Positions 13,866-23,211 of a stretch of 30,612 nt of DNA are shown one piece after another. The stretch covers positions 1-30,612 of the forward strand of contig CAYMYI010000042.1 in the NCBI GenBank assembly GCA_964394585.1, in the 5' to 3' direction. The stretch's first letter is position 1; each line of letters begins with the position of its first letter. The position numbers were made by a program, and so were the translations under genes. Source of the DNA: CAYUJH01 sp964394585. GTDB lineage: Bacteria; Bacteroidota; Bacteroidia; Cytophagales; Flammeovirgaceae. The notes beneath the pieces are model-generated. The model saw only the letters and a program-made list of their open reading frames with translations, searched no databases and had not been told where the DNA came from.

Positions 13866-16727
13866 GTGGCGCAACAAGTTACCAACCCCTCTTTTTCTAC
13901 GGCTACAGAAGACGCACACATTGTAATATACGGCGCAAGAGAACACAACCTACGCAATATCGATGTTACCATTCCGCGTAATAAACTCGTGGTAATTACT
14001 GGCATCAGCGGTAGCGGAAAATCTTCTTTAGCCTTCGATACTATTTATGCTGAAGGACAACGCCGCTACATGGAAAGCTTTTCGGCATATGCACGCTCTT
14101 TCATAGGAAATATGGAGCGCCCCGACGTAGATAAAATCGAAGGGTTGAGCCCGGTAATTTCCATCGAACAGAAGACTACATCGCGCAACCCACGCTCTAC
14201 AGTAGGTACTACCACCGAGGTATACGATTTTATGCGCTTGCTATTTGCCCGTGCCGGCGAGGCGTTTTCGTATGTAACCGGCGCTAAGATGGAACGGCAA
14301 ACCGAAGAGCAAATCATCCAAGCCTTGTTTGAGCATTATTCCAACGAGAAAGCCATTTTACTCGCTCCAGTGGTGAAAGGACGGAAAGGGCACTACCGCG
14401 AACTGTTTGTCCAAATTCGCAAACTCGGATTTAGCAAAGTGCGTATCGATGGCGAGCTGCAAGAACTCGTGCCTAAAATGCAGGTCGATCGGTACAAAAC
14501 CCATGATATTGAAATTGTGATCGATCGGCTCGTGGTACAAGAAAAAGATCGCCAACGCCTTACCCAATCTATGCAAACCGCCCTTAAACATGGAAAAGGT
14601 GTTATGATGGCGCTGTTCCCCGAACGCTCTTCGGAGAACCTCAAATATTTTTCGCGCTTTTTGATGGATCCCGCCTCCGGTATTGCCTACGATGAACCCT
14701 CGCCAAATATGTTTTCGTTTAACTCGCCCTATGGCATGTGCCCCGATTGCAAAGGGCTTGGGTATGTAGATGAAATTACGCAGGAATCGATTATGCCCGA
14801 TCTTTCCTTGAGCATCAGCCGAGGGGGCATTCTACCCCTAGGGGAATACCGTGATATTTGGATTTTCAAAAAGATTGAAAGCATTCTCAAAACCTATAAA
14901 TTGAGTTTATCAACCCCACTCAAAAAAATGCCTAAGGATGTTATCAAAACCATCCTTTACGGTGCTGAACAAAGCGTGAAGGTAGACTCAATTAAATACC
15001 CCGGAACACAATGGGAAACCCGCTTCGAGGGAATTATTCCATTTTTAGAACGCCAACAGGAGGGAAGCGATAAAATTCAAAAATGGGTAGAAGAGTTCAC
15101 TACGCGCAACGCATGCAAAACGTGTAAAGGTGCACGCCTCAAGAAAGAATCGCTTCACTTCAAAATAGATAATCATAACATAGCGGAGCTTGCTCAGATG
15201 GATATTGGCATGTTGGGCGAATGGTTCGAAGGTCTGGAAAGTCGGCTTTCTGAACGCCAGAACCGCATTGCAGCCGAAATTCTCAAAGAAATTCGGAAGC
15301 GAATTGGTTTTTTGCGCGATGTTGGCTTAGACTACCTTACGCTAAACCGCCCATTGGGGACACTTTCCGGCGGAGAAGCACAGCGAATTCGGTTAGCTAC
15401 GCAAATCGGCACACAGCTCGTAGGTGTGCTGTACATTTTAGACGAACCTAGCATAGGCTTACACCAACGCGATAACGTAAAACTGATTCGCTCCCTTCAA
15501 AACCTGCGCGATTTAGGCAACTCAGTCATCGTAGTAGAGCACGATAAAGATATGATGCTCGCTTCAGATTATATATTAGACATCGGGCCGGGAGCCGGTG
15601 TCCACGGAGGGCAAATTGTAGCACAGGGTGATCCGAAAACATTCACTCGCTTGCAGAGCCAAACCGCTAATTTTTTAAATGGCAAAGAGGAAATTTCCAT
15701 TCCAGAAGAACGCAGAAAAGGCAATGGAAATACCCTTACTCTTACCCAAGCCAGTGGCAATAACCTGAAAGATGTTTCAGTTGCGTTTCCACTAGGCACT
15801 ATGATTTGCGTTACCGGTGTCTCCGGCAGTGGGAAATCGACTCTAATCCACGATACTTTGTACCCTATCTTGAACCAGCATTTTTTTCGTGCCCATAAAA
15901 AACCCTTGGCGTATAAAAGTATTGAAGGGTTAGAGCACATCGATAAAGTGATAGAAGTAGACCAATCGCCAATTGGGCGAACACCCCGATCAAATCCTGC
16001 TACTTACACAGGGATGTTTACCGAAATTCGCTCGTTGTTTGCCAACCTTCCCGAATCAAAAATCCGAGGGTATAAACCTGGTAGATTTTCCTTTAATGTA
16101 AAAGGAGGCCGTTGCGAAGATTGCCAAGGCGGCGGCAAAAAACTTATCGAGATGGATTTTCTCCCCGATGTGTACATCGACTGCGATACCTGTAAAGGCA
16201 AACGCTATAACCGCGAAACGCTTGAGGTGCGGTTCAAAGGTAAATCGATTGCCGATGTGTTAGACATGACCGTAGAACAAGCCATGGAGTTTTTTGCTAA
16301 CCAACCCAAAATCTTACGGAAAGTGAAAGCGCTGAACGATGTAGGATTGGGGTACATCACCATAGGGCAACACGCGACAACGCTTTCGGGCGGAGAAGCA
16401 CAACGGGTTAAACTAGCCACAGAACTTTCGCGACGCGATACCGGCAAAACGTTCTATATACTAGATGAGCCGACTACCGGTCTACATTTTCAGGATATCC
16501 GCCATTTACTCAATATTTTACACCGATTGGTAGATAAGGGCAACACGGTGCTCGTTATCGAGCACAACATGGATGTAATTAAAGTAGCCGATTACCTAGT
16601 TGACCTGGGTAAAGAAGGCGGAGCTTCCGGCGGGGAAATTTTATTTATGGGAACTCCAGAAGAAATAGTAAACCATCCTACCAGTTATACTGGTAAGTTT
16701 CTGAAAGCCGAAATAGGAGTGGTATAA
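13866..16727 (+). CDS. uvrA: Excinuclease ABC subunit A (UvrA)
   Basis: A 953-residue damage-recognition ATPase of nucleotide excision repair; it forms a dimer that scans DNA and loads UvrB. Two ABC modules are complete: Walker A GISGSGKSS (46-54) and GVSGSGKST (651-659); signatures LSGGEAQRIRLA (from 500) and LSGGEAQRVKLA (from 840); Walker B regions YILDEPSIGLH and YILDEPTTGLH. Zinc-binding cysteine pairs are at C292/C295, C417/C420, C750/C753 and C773/C776, all intact. Length is normal for the family. The start is GTG at 13866; there is no in-frame ATG before the conserved region, so GTG is preferred. It converges on lpd and shares a hairpin terminator with it. Confidence 0.98.
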   Translation: MAQQVTNPSFSTATEDAHIVIYGAREHNLRNIDVTIPRNKLVVITGISGSGKSSLAFDTIYAEGQRRYMESFSAYARSFIGNMERPDVDKIEGLSPVISIEQKTTSRNPRSTVGTTTEVYDFMRLLFARAGEAFSYVTGAKMERQTEEQIIQALFEHYSNEKAILLAPVVKGRKGHYRELFVQIRKLGFSKVRIDGELQELVPKMQVDRYKTHDIEIVIDRLVVQEKDRQRLTQSMQTALKHGKGVMMALFPERSSENLKYFSRFLMDPASGIAYDEPSPNMFSFNSPYGMCPDCKGLGYVDEITQESIMPDLSLSISRGGILPLGEYRDIWIFKKIESILKTYKLSLSTPLKKMPKDVIKTILYGAEQSVKVDSIKYPGTQWETRFEGIIPFLERQQEGSDKIQKWVEEFTTRNACKTCKGARLKKESLHFKIDNHNIAELAQMDIGMLGEWFEGLESRLSERQNRIAAEILKEIRKRIGFLRDVGLDYLTLNRPLGTLSGGEAQRIRLATQIGTQLVGVLYILDEPSIGLHQRDNVKLIRSLQNLRDLGNSVIVVEHDKDMMLASDYILDIGPGAGVHGGQIVAQGDPKTFTRLQSQTANFLNGKEEISIPEERRKGNGNTLTLTQASGNNLKDVSVAFPLGTMICVTGVSGSGKSTLIHDTLYPILNQHFFRAHKKPLAYKSIEGLEHIDKVIEVDQSPIGRTPRSNPATYTGMFTEIRSLFANLPESKIRGYKPGRFSFNVKGGRCEDCQGGGKKLIEMDFLPDVYIDCDTCKGKRYNRETLEVRFKGKSIADVLDMTVEQAMEFFANQPKILRKVKALNDVGLGYITIGQHATTLSGGEAQRVKLATELSRRDTGKTFYILDEPTTGLHFQDIRHLLNILHRLVDKGNTVLVIEHNMDVIKVADYLVDLGKEGGASGGEILFMGTPEEIVNHPTSYTGKFLKAEIGVV

Positions 16728-16760
16728 AAAAAGACCTTTGTTTTAAACAAAGGTCTCTCT
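16725..16760. terminator. Bidirectional terminator between uvrA and lpd
   Basis: AGACCTTTGTTT (16732-16743) pairs perfectly with AAACAAAGGTCT (16745-16756), a 12-bp palindrome with a one-base centre that will open to a small loop. On the minus strand it is followed by a run of T (complement of the A-run at 16726-16732), so it is a strong intrinsic terminator for lpd. The hairpin lies right after the uvrA stop and may also stop plus-strand transcription, though there the T-tract is poor. Confidence 0.85.
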
Positions 16761-16790
16761 AAATAGGGGATTTGGCGGAAAGATTCTTTT

Positions 16791-18191
16791 TTAAATATGT
16801 ATTGCGCGGTTGTCTGTAGCCGCTAAGCAAGCCTCTTTCATCGCCTCTGTAAACGTTGGGTGCGCATGCGACATGCGCGCAATATCCTCTGCTGAAGCCC
16901 GATACTCCATTGCCACTACTGCTTCGGCAATCATATCGGCAATGCGGGGACCAATCATATGAACCCCTAAAATTTCATCAGTATCTTTATGAGCGAGTAC
17001 TTTTACCAGCCCATCGGTATCCATACTGGCGCGCGCTCGTCCCGATGCTTTAAAAGGAAAGCTTCCTACTTTGTAAGGAGTACCATTATCTTTTAACTCT
17101 TCTTCGGTGTAGCCTACGCCGGCAACTTCGGGCCAGGTATATACCACTCCGGGAATTAACTTATAATTAATGTGCGGCTTTTGCCCTGCGATGGTTTCTG
17201 CCACAAACACGCCTTCTTCTTCAGCTTTATGGGCAAGCATTGCACCTTTCACCACATCGCCAATGGCGTAAATACCTTCTACATTAGTTTGTAGGTGAGC
17301 ATCTACTTCTACTCTACCACGGTCATCGAGTTTTACTCCGGCATTTTCAAGGCCTAAGCCATCGGTGTAAGGGCGTCGTCCAACCGATACCAAACAGTAA
17401 TCGGCTTCTAGCTCCAAGGCGTTTCCTTTGGTATCTTCTGCTGTTATTTTTACTTGTTCGCCTTCGGTTTTGGCAGAAGTAACTTTGGTTTTAAAGTGAA
17501 AGGTAAACCCAAGTTTTTTTAACGATTTCTGCAACTCTTTACTCAATGTTTTATCCATTCCCGGAATCAAACGGTCGAGGTATTCTACCACAGTGATTTT
17601 TGTGCCCATTCTACCGTACACAGATCCCAGTTCCATGCCGATTACCCCACCTCCAATAATCACCATATGTTTGGGTACACTTTGCAATTCTAGGGCTTCT
17701 GTAGAAGTAATCACTCGGTTTTTATCGTATTCTACTCCGGGAATAATGATGGGTTTCGAGCCTGTAGCAATAATTACTTTTTGGGTCGTCAGTTGCTCTG
17801 TGCTTCCATCTTCTTTGGTGACTTTGATCGTATTTTTATCGATAAAAGATCCTAGGCCTTGGAATACATCTACTTTGTTTTTCTTCATCAAAAATGCTAC
17901 CCCATCGCAGGTTTGCTGTACCACCTGCCGTTTGCGTTCAATCATTTGGGGGAGGTTTACTTTTAGGTCTTTCAACTCGATGCCATGTTCTTTAAACTCA
18001 TGGGTTGCTTTGTAGAAATGCTCTGAAGAATCGAGTAGTGCTTTGGAAGGAATGCAACCTACATTTAGGCAAGTTCCCCCTAATGTGCTGTATTTTTCAA
18101 TTAAGGCTGTTTTTAGTCCTAGCTGTGCTGCTCGAATAGCTGCCACATAACCACCAGGGCCTGAGCCTATTACGGTAACATCGTAACTCAT
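16791..18191 (-). CDS. lpd: Dihydrolipoyl dehydrogenase (E3)
   Basis: A 466-residue flavoprotein that reoxidises dihydrolipoyl groups of 2-oxoacid dehydrogenase complexes with NAD+. Visible motifs: FAD-binding VIGSGPGGYVAAIRAAQLG at the start, the redox disulfide GGTCLNVGCIPSK (C41/C46), the NAD-binding VIIGGGVIGMELGSVYGRMG, a second FAD motif YAIGDVVKGAMLAHKAEEEG, and the C-terminal catalytic HPTFTE (H444, E449). Length is normal. It lies 84 bp downstream of sucB in the same direction, so it is the E3 of the 2-oxoglutarate complex and may also serve pyruvate or glycine cleavage complexes. A hairpin in the gap may adjust its level relative to sucAB. Confidence 0.97.
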   Translation of the reverse strand: MSYDVTVIGSGPGGYVAAIRAAQLGLKTALIEKYSTLGGTCLNVGCIPSKALLDSSEHFYKATHEFKEHGIELKDLKVNLPQMIERKRQVVQQTCDGVAFLMKKNKVDVFQGLGSFIDKNTIKVTKEDGSTEQLTTQKVIIATGSKPIIIPGVEYDKNRVITSTEALELQSVPKHMVIIGGGVIGMELGSVYGRMGTKITVVEYLDRLIPGMDKTLSKELQKSLKKLGFTFHFKTKVTSAKTEGEQVKITAEDTKGNALELEADYCLVSVGRRPYTDGLGLENAGVKLDDRGRVEVDAHLQTNVEGIYAIGDVVKGAMLAHKAEEEGVFVAETIAGQKPHINYKLIPGVVYTWPEVAGVGYTEEELKDNGTPYKVGSFPFKASGRARASMDTDGLVKVLAHKDTDEILGVHMIGPRIADMIAEAVVAMEYRASAEDIARMSHAHPTFTEAMKEACLAATDNRAIHI

Positions 18192-18225
18192 ACTACTTTA
18201 TTTTTTAAAAAGGTTTAAAGAGTTG

Positions 18226-18258
18226 AAGAAAAAGAAGGGAGGCAAGAAAGCGCCTCCC
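18226..18258 (-). terminator. Intra-operon hairpin between sucB and lpd
   Basis: On the minus strand a 7-bp G+C-rich stem (GGGAGGC, complement pair at 18237-18243 and 18252-18258) with an 8-nt loop is followed by a T-rich stretch (complement of GAAGAAAAAGAA). It lies 17 nt after the sucB stop and upstream of lpd. It may be a partial terminator or a processing/stability element that lowers lpd expression relative to sucAB. Confidence 0.55.
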
Positions 18259-18275
18259 CATGATAGTTTAGTTTA

Positions 18276-19829
18276 TTAAACTCCTAACAGAAGGCGAATG
18301 GGGTCTTCGAGTAATTGTTTTACACGTACTAAGAAGCTTACCGACTCGCGACCATCGATAATGCGGTGGTCGTACGAAAGTGCCACGTACATCATTGGGC
18401 GAATTTCTATTTGCCCATTAATAGCTACTGGGCGTTCCACAATGTTGTGCATCCCTAAAATTGCCGATTGCGGCGCATTAATAATAGGTGTAGACATCAT
18501 AGAACCGAATACCCCTCCGTTGGTAATGGTAAACGTACCACCGGTCATTTCGGGGATGGTGAGTTTGTTATCGCGTGCGCGCTTGGCTAACCGCACTACT
18601 TCTTTTTCAATACCTTGGAAATCGAGTTTTTCGGCATTGCGAATTACCGGAACCACCAAGCCTCGCGGCGCTGAAACTGCAATGGAAATATCGCAAAAAT
18701 CGTTGTAAACGATTTCTTCGCCATCAATCATGGCATTTACGGCGGGCCACTCTAGAAGTGCCGTAGTACAAGCTTTGGTAAAAAACGACATAAACCCTAA
18801 GCCTACTTCGTGTTTTTCCTTGAACATTTCTTTGTATTGCTTACGGATGTCCATAATGGGTTTCATATCAACCTCGTTGAACGTAGTTAGCATTGCTGTT
18901 TCGTTCTTCACGGAAACAAGGCGGCGAGCGATGGTTTTCCGTAAGCTTGTCATTTTCTGTCTGCGCTCGTTGCGGTCACCTTGTGGCGCTGGAGCGGCAT
19001 CGGTGCTCTCAGTTGTAGAGGGTTTTGGCGAAGGCGAGGCTACTTTTTCAGCTTTTAGGGCATCTTCTTTGGTGATGCGTCCGCCGACTCCAGTGCCTTT
19101 TACATCTGCAGGATTTACGCCTCGCTCATCTAAAATTTTCTTGGCAGCAGGCGAAGTGTGCCCGGCTGCATAGCCATTTGTACTGTCGGCCGGTGCTGTA
19201 GATTCTGCAGCGGGAGTATCGGCAGAGGCAGAAGCTTGGGGTGCCGGTGAACCACCTTCCATAACCTGAATTTTACAAATTATTGCCCCAATTTCTAAGG
19301 TTTCCCCTTCTTGTGCTACAATTTCTAAAATACCATTATGCTCGGCAGAAAGCTCAAACGTTGCTTTATCCGACTCAATTTCGCAAAGCAAATCATCGAC
19401 TTGTACGTAATCGCCCGATTGCTTATCCCAGGAGGCGATGGTTACTTCTGTAATCGACTCTCCAACGGTGGGAACTTCCATTTCTACTACTTCGCCGGTA
19501 GGCTTGGGTTGGCTACTATCCGAGGAAGCTTCTGTAGAGGCCGTTTCGGATGAGGCTTTTTGATCTGCCTTTTGTGTTTGGGCTTTTCCGTTGCCGGTAG
19601 GCTCAATTTGGCATATTGCCGTTCCTATTTCGATAGTTTCACCTTCTTCAACTAGAATCTTTAAGATTCCTGCCGTTTCGGCATTTAGCTCAAAGGTGGC
19701 TTTATCCGATTCCAACTCGCAGATTACTTCGTCGAGTTCAACATAATCACCATCTTGTTTACTCCATTGGGCAATGGTAACCTCGTTAATGGATTCTCCT
19801 ACTGGAGGTACTTTGACTTCTACGCTCAT
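18276..19829 (-). CDS. sucB: 2-oxoglutarate dehydrogenase E2, dihydrolipoyl succinyltransferase, two lipoyl domains
   Basis: A 517-residue E2 component that transfers the succinyl group to CoA and forms the core of the complex. Order: lipoyl domain 1 (about 1-78, ELESDKATFEL, lipoylated K43), Ala/Ser/Gln-rich linker, lipoyl domain 2 (about 115-190, EIESDKATFEL, K155), second linker, peripheral subunit-binding domain (about 224-258, SPAAKKILDERGVNP and GTGVGGRITKEDAL), and the catalytic domain (about 288-517) with SYDHRIIDGRE (H488, D492) and the ending IRLLLGV. Two lipoyl domains are more than the single one in the E. coli enzyme. It lies 55 bp after sucA in the same direction. Its identity as the succinyl- rather than acetyltransferase rests on adjacency to sucA and the catalytic-domain sequence. 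Confidence 0.96.
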   Translation of the reverse strand: MSVEVKVPPVGESINEVTIAQWSKQDGDYVELDEVICELESDKATFELNAETAGILKILVEEGETIEIGTAICQIEPTGNGKAQTQKADQKASSETASTEASSDSSQPKPTGEVVEMEVPTVGESITEVTIASWDKQSGDYVQVDDLLCEIESDKATFELSAEHNGILEIVAQEGETLEIGAIICKIQVMEGGSPAPQASASADTPAAESTAPADSTNGYAAGHTSPAAKKILDERGVNPADVKGTGVGGRITKEDALKAEKVASPSPKPSTTESTDAAPAPQGDRNERRQKMTSLRKTIARRLVSVKNETAMLTTFNEVDMKPIMDIRKQYKEMFKEKHEVGLGFMSFFTKACTTALLEWPAVNAMIDGEEIVYNDFCDISIAVSAPRGLVVPVIRNAEKLDFQGIEKEVVRLAKRARDNKLTIPEMTGGTFTITNGGVFGSMMSTPIINAPQSAILGMHNIVERPVAINGQIEIRPMMYVALSYDHRIIDGRESVSFLVRVKQLLEDPIRLLLGV

Positions 19830-19884
19830 GATGGGTTAATCAGCTATTTTGAAAAGTTATTTTTGATATCCGTTTAAGGACAGC

Positions 19885-22632
19885 CTATCGGCTGAAGGCT
19901 GCATTGACAATTTTTTCTTGTTCTTGTTGATGGAGTTTAGGATAGCCTGTAGCAGGAGAGGCACTTGGTTTGCGCGCTACCAGCTCCAAATCTTTGCGCT
20001 GATAGAATGTGCGCAAAATGTACGTCCAATACCCCATATTTACGGGTTCTTCTTGCACCCATATCAACTTTTGCATGTTTTTGTACTTATTCAGCAAGGC
20101 ATTGAGCTGCTTTTCAGGGAATGGGTGCAGTTGCTCCAAGCGGATGACGGCAACATCTTTCCGTTTATCAGCTTGCTGCTTTTCTAAGAGGTCTAAATAA
20201 ACTTTACCGGTACAAAGCAATACCTTCTCTACTTTTGTATAGGGTTTAGCATAATCATCTTCGTACACTTCTCTAAACTTACCGTGTGTAAATTCTTCCA
20301 TAGGCGAAACTACCTTAGGATGCCTTAACAGCGATTTTGGCGACATGAGTACTGCGGGTTTGCGGAACTCCCATGCCAACTGCCGGCGTAAGAAATGAAA
20401 CAAATTGGCGGGCGTGGTAATGTTAGCCACAATAATATTATCTTCTGCGGCTAATTGTAAGAAACGCTCAGGACGTGCATTTGAATGCTCTGGCCCTTGC
20501 CCTTCATAGCCGTGTGGTAATAGCAGCACCATGCCATTCATGCGGTGCCATTTCGATTCGCAGCTAGTAATAAATTGGTCAATCATTACCTGAGCACCGT
20601 TGGCAAAATCGCCAAATTGTGCCTCCCAAATAGTTAAGGCATTGGGGTTTGCCATAGCGTACCCTGTTTCGAAGCCCAACACAGCATACTCTGATAGGTG
20701 CGAATTATAAATCATGAATACCTCTTGATTGCCTTCCTCAATATGGTTCAGACTAGAGTACTTCTCGTTCGTTTCTGCATCGATTAAAATGGCGTGGCGG
20801 TGCGAGAATGTACCCCGTTCAACATCTTGCCCGCTCATACGTACTTTTTTGTTTTCTAATAGAATAGAACCATAGGCTAACAGTTCGGCGGCGGCCCAAT
20901 TGAGTTGCTTTTCTTCAAAAAACATCTTCTTCCGCTCTTTGAGGAGCTTATCAATCTGACGCAACGGTTTAAAATGATCAGGAATTTTTACTAAAGCGTT
21001 CCCTACTTTTTCTACAACTTCTTCTGAAATGGCCGTTTCGGGCGACTCATCAAAATCGCCAGGTCTTGAAAGCCGCAATTCTTTCCACTGTATTTCAAAC
21101 GGTTGTGGTTCGTAGGGTAGTGGATTTTGCCGCACATTGCTCAGCCGATCGTTGAGCATGTCACGGAACTCGCTATCCATTGTTTTGGCTAATTCGGCAT
21201 CTACATCACCGCGTTCTGCTAGTTTTTTACTATAAATTTCACGAGGATTTGGGTGTTTCGAAATGATGTTGTACAACTTTGGTTGTGTAAACTTAGGCTC
21301 ATCGCTCTCGTTGTGTCCATGGCGGCGATAACACACCATATCCACAAAGATATCGCGCCGATAACGTTGGCGGAATTCTACGGCAAGCTTCATTGCAAAT
21401 ACAACGGCTTCAGGGTCATCGCCATTTACGTGGATTTCCGGGGCTTCGACTAGCTGCGATACATCAGTACTGTAAATCGAGGAGCGGGCATCTTGGAAAT
21501 CGGTGGTAAACCCTACCTGGTTATTAATTACGAAGTGAATTGTACCGCCTACGTCGTATCCCTTCAAGCGCGACATTTGTATGGTTTCGTACACCACGCC
21601 TTGCCCTGCAATTGCGGCATCGCCATGGATAAGAATCGGGACTATCTTGGAACGATCACCATTATAGATAGAATCGCCTTTGGCGCGTACTGAACCAATT
21701 ACGACCGGATCTACAGCTTCTAAGTGCGAGGGGTTAGGCATTAAGTTGAGCGTAACTTTCTTTCCTCCTTCTGCTTCAATTTGAGAGGAAAATCCAAGGT
21801 GGTATTTCACATCGCCATCGCCCATGGTTTCATCGGGGAGTGCCGAGCCTTCGAACTCGTTAAATATGTGCTCGTAGGTTTTGCCCATTATATTGGTGAG
21901 TACATTGAGGCGTCCTCGGTGTGCCATCCCGATCACTACTTCTTCGATACCCAACGTTGCTCCATAGTGGATGATAGCATCTAAAGCAGGGATGGTAGAC
22001 TCACCACCTTCTAGCGAAAAGCGTTTCTGCCCTATGTATTTTGTGTGCAGAAAGTTTTCGAATACAACGGCTTCATTTAGTTTACTGAGAATTCGCTTCT
22101 TTTCGTCAATCGAAAAGTTGAACTCTAAAGAGTCTTTCTCCACTTTTTTCCGAAACCACTCTAAAGTTTCCGGCTCGCGTATGCTCATAAACTCAAACCC
22201 AATAGAGCCTTCATAGATTTTCTTCAACGCACGAACAATATCTTTCAGAGGGGCAGGGCCAATCCCGATTTCTTCTCCGCTAATAAACACCGTGTCGAGG
22301 TCTTTTTCAGATAGACCGAAATCGGAAAGCTCTAAGCGCGCTTTGCGGTCAATGCGTTCTCGAACCGGATTTGTCTTTGATTGCAAGTGGCCTCGCGAGC
22401 GATACGCATCGATTAAGTTACGCACGGCTATTTCTTTTTTGACTTGTTCGCCTGAAACAGCATCGGGCGCAAGTGTGGCGCCATCTTCCCCATATTTAGC
22501 TAAAGAGAAATCAAATCCTTCGAAGAAGTATTTCCAAGTAGCGTCTACCGAGTTAGGGTCTTTCTTAAATGCTTCGTATAGTTCGTCGATATATCCGCTG
22601 TCAGCGTTGCCTATGTATGAGAATTTATCCAT
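19885..22632 (-). CDS. sucA: 2-oxoglutarate dehydrogenase E1
   Basis: A 915-residue thiamine-diphosphate-dependent decarboxylase of the TCA cycle. The N-terminus SYIGNADSGYIDELYEAFKKDP to VDATWKYFFEGF is the usual E1 start region that binds the complex. The TPP fold follows: IGMAHRGRLNVL, FSSQIEAEGGK, PSHLEAVDPVVIGS, HGDAAIAGQGVVYE, FVINNQVGFTT, the diphosphate motif GDDPEAVV and YRRHGHNESDEP. The pyrimidine-binding half has VLGFETGYAMANPN, WEAQFGDFANGAQVMIDQF, LPHGYEGQGPEHSNARPERFLQL and the C-terminal WVQEEPVNMGYW. Length is normal. It is the first gene of sucA-sucB-lpd, with a good promoter only about 29 bp upstream. Confidence 0.98.
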   Translation of the reverse strand: MDKFSYIGNADSGYIDELYEAFKKDPNSVDATWKYFFEGFDFSLAKYGEDGATLAPDAVSGEQVKKEIAVRNLIDAYRSRGHLQSKTNPVRERIDRKARLELSDFGLSEKDLDTVFISGEEIGIGPAPLKDIVRALKKIYEGSIGFEFMSIREPETLEWFRKKVEKDSLEFNFSIDEKKRILSKLNEAVVFENFLHTKYIGQKRFSLEGGESTIPALDAIIHYGATLGIEEVVIGMAHRGRLNVLTNIMGKTYEHIFNEFEGSALPDETMGDGDVKYHLGFSSQIEAEGGKKVTLNLMPNPSHLEAVDPVVIGSVRAKGDSIYNGDRSKIVPILIHGDAAIAGQGVVYETIQMSRLKGYDVGGTIHFVINNQVGFTTDFQDARSSIYSTDVSQLVEAPEIHVNGDDPEAVVFAMKLAVEFRQRYRRDIFVDMVCYRRHGHNESDEPKFTQPKLYNIISKHPNPREIYSKKLAERGDVDAELAKTMDSEFRDMLNDRLSNVRQNPLPYEPQPFEIQWKELRLSRPGDFDESPETAISEEVVEKVGNALVKIPDHFKPLRQIDKLLKERKKMFFEEKQLNWAAAELLAYGSILLENKKVRMSGQDVERGTFSHRHAILIDAETNEKYSSLNHIEEGNQEVFMIYNSHLSEYAVLGFETGYAMANPNALTIWEAQFGDFANGAQVMIDQFITSCESKWHRMNGMVLLLPHGYEGQGPEHSNARPERFLQLAAEDNIIVANITTPANLFHFLRRQLAWEFRKPAVLMSPKSLLRHPKVVSPMEEFTHGKFREVYEDDYAKPYTKVEKVLLCTGKVYLDLLEKQQADKRKDVAVIRLEQLHPFPEKQLNALLNKYKNMQKLIWVQEEPVNMGYWTYILRTFYQRKDLELVARKPSASPATGYPKLHQQEQEKIVNAAFSR

Positions 22633-22660
22633 GTTGTTGCTATAAATTTTTACCTAAAAA

Positions 22661-22691
22661 CAAAAGTATCTTTTTAAAAAATAACCTCAAA
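22661..22691 (-). promoter_or_regulatory. Bacteroidota-type promoter of the sucA operon
   Basis: On the minus strand TTTG (complement of 22688-22691) is followed by exactly 19 nt and then TACTTTTG (complement of 22661-22668). This matches the primary-sigma consensus of Bacteroidota, TTTG-N19-TAnnTTTG, at every fixed position. Transcription would start a few bases below 22661, giving a leader of about 20-25 nt before the sucA ATG. Confidence 0.75.
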
Positions 22692-22865
22692 ACAAGTACC
22701 CGCATATGCAAATATTGGGTTATTCATGTTTTTAAAGAATTACTCTTTTAAATTTAGAATTTTCCTATGGAAAAGGAAATATTTCATTGGAAAGGTTATG
22801 TGGTTAAAAGGCTACGGATCGCGTTTTTTTCACATCTTGAACTTTTTCTTTCCATATGGGCTTTG

Positions 22866-22873
22866 TAACTTTG
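22866..22873 (+). promoter_or_regulatory. Candidate -7 element of rpsU
   Basis: TAACTTTG matches the -7 consensus TAnnTTTG and lies 40 bp before the rpsU ATG. The -33 position, 19 bp further up, reads TTTT rather than TTTG, an acceptable partial match. It is back to back with the sucA promoter in a 281-bp gap that holds nothing else recognised. Confidence 0.6.
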
Positions 22874-22913
22874 CATCCGCATTTTTAGAAGTTCACCCAT
22901 AAAGATTTAATGT

Positions 22914-23108
22914 ATGATTCAAGTAAATGTAAAAGAAAACGAGTCGATTGACCGTGCTTTAAAACGTTTCAAAAAGAAGTTTGAAAGAACTAAGGTTCTT
23001 CGCGAAATCCGTTCACGTGCGTACTACCAAAAGCCATCTGTGGCAAAAAGAAATGCACGTTTGAAGGCGGAGTACAAAGAAAAAATGTACGCAAAAGAAA
23101 ACTTCTAG
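22914..23108 (+). CDS. rpsU: 30S ribosomal protein S21
   Basis: A 64-residue, strongly basic protein with the full bS21 pattern: MIQVNVKENESIDRALKRFKKK, then EIRSRAYYQKPSVAKRNARLKAEYK. S21 sits on the small-subunit platform near the 3' end of 16S rRNA and helps initiation; in Bacteroidota, where Shine-Dalgarno use is rare, it is part of the arrangement that occludes the anti-SD. It is a single-gene transcript with its own candidate promoter and terminator, diverging from sucA. Confidence 0.98.
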   Translation: MIQVNVKENESIDRALKRFKKKFERTKVLREIRSRAYYQKPSVAKRNARLKAEYKEKMYAKENF

Positions 23109-23177
23109 TTAGTTGCTCATCAATCTGTGAGATTACTTACGGCTTCTCAGTAAAAGCTGTATTGCTATATATTGATA

Positions 23178-23211
23178 TGCCAGCACAAATATCGTTGTGT
23201 TGGCATTTTTT
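23178..23211 (+). terminator. Intrinsic terminator of rpsU
   Basis: TGCCAGCACAA (23178-23188) pairs with TTGTGTTGGCA (23195-23205), an 11-bp stem with one G-U pair and a 6-nt loop, followed by six T (23206-23211). It lies 70 bp after the rpsU stop codon. Confidence 0.88.

Noticed and set aside
18298..22645. Long plus-strand frames opposite sucB and sucA (for example 18298-18708, 18730-19173, 22292-22645)
   Set aside because: They are antisense shadows of well-conserved dehydrogenase genes and show no plausible protein features.
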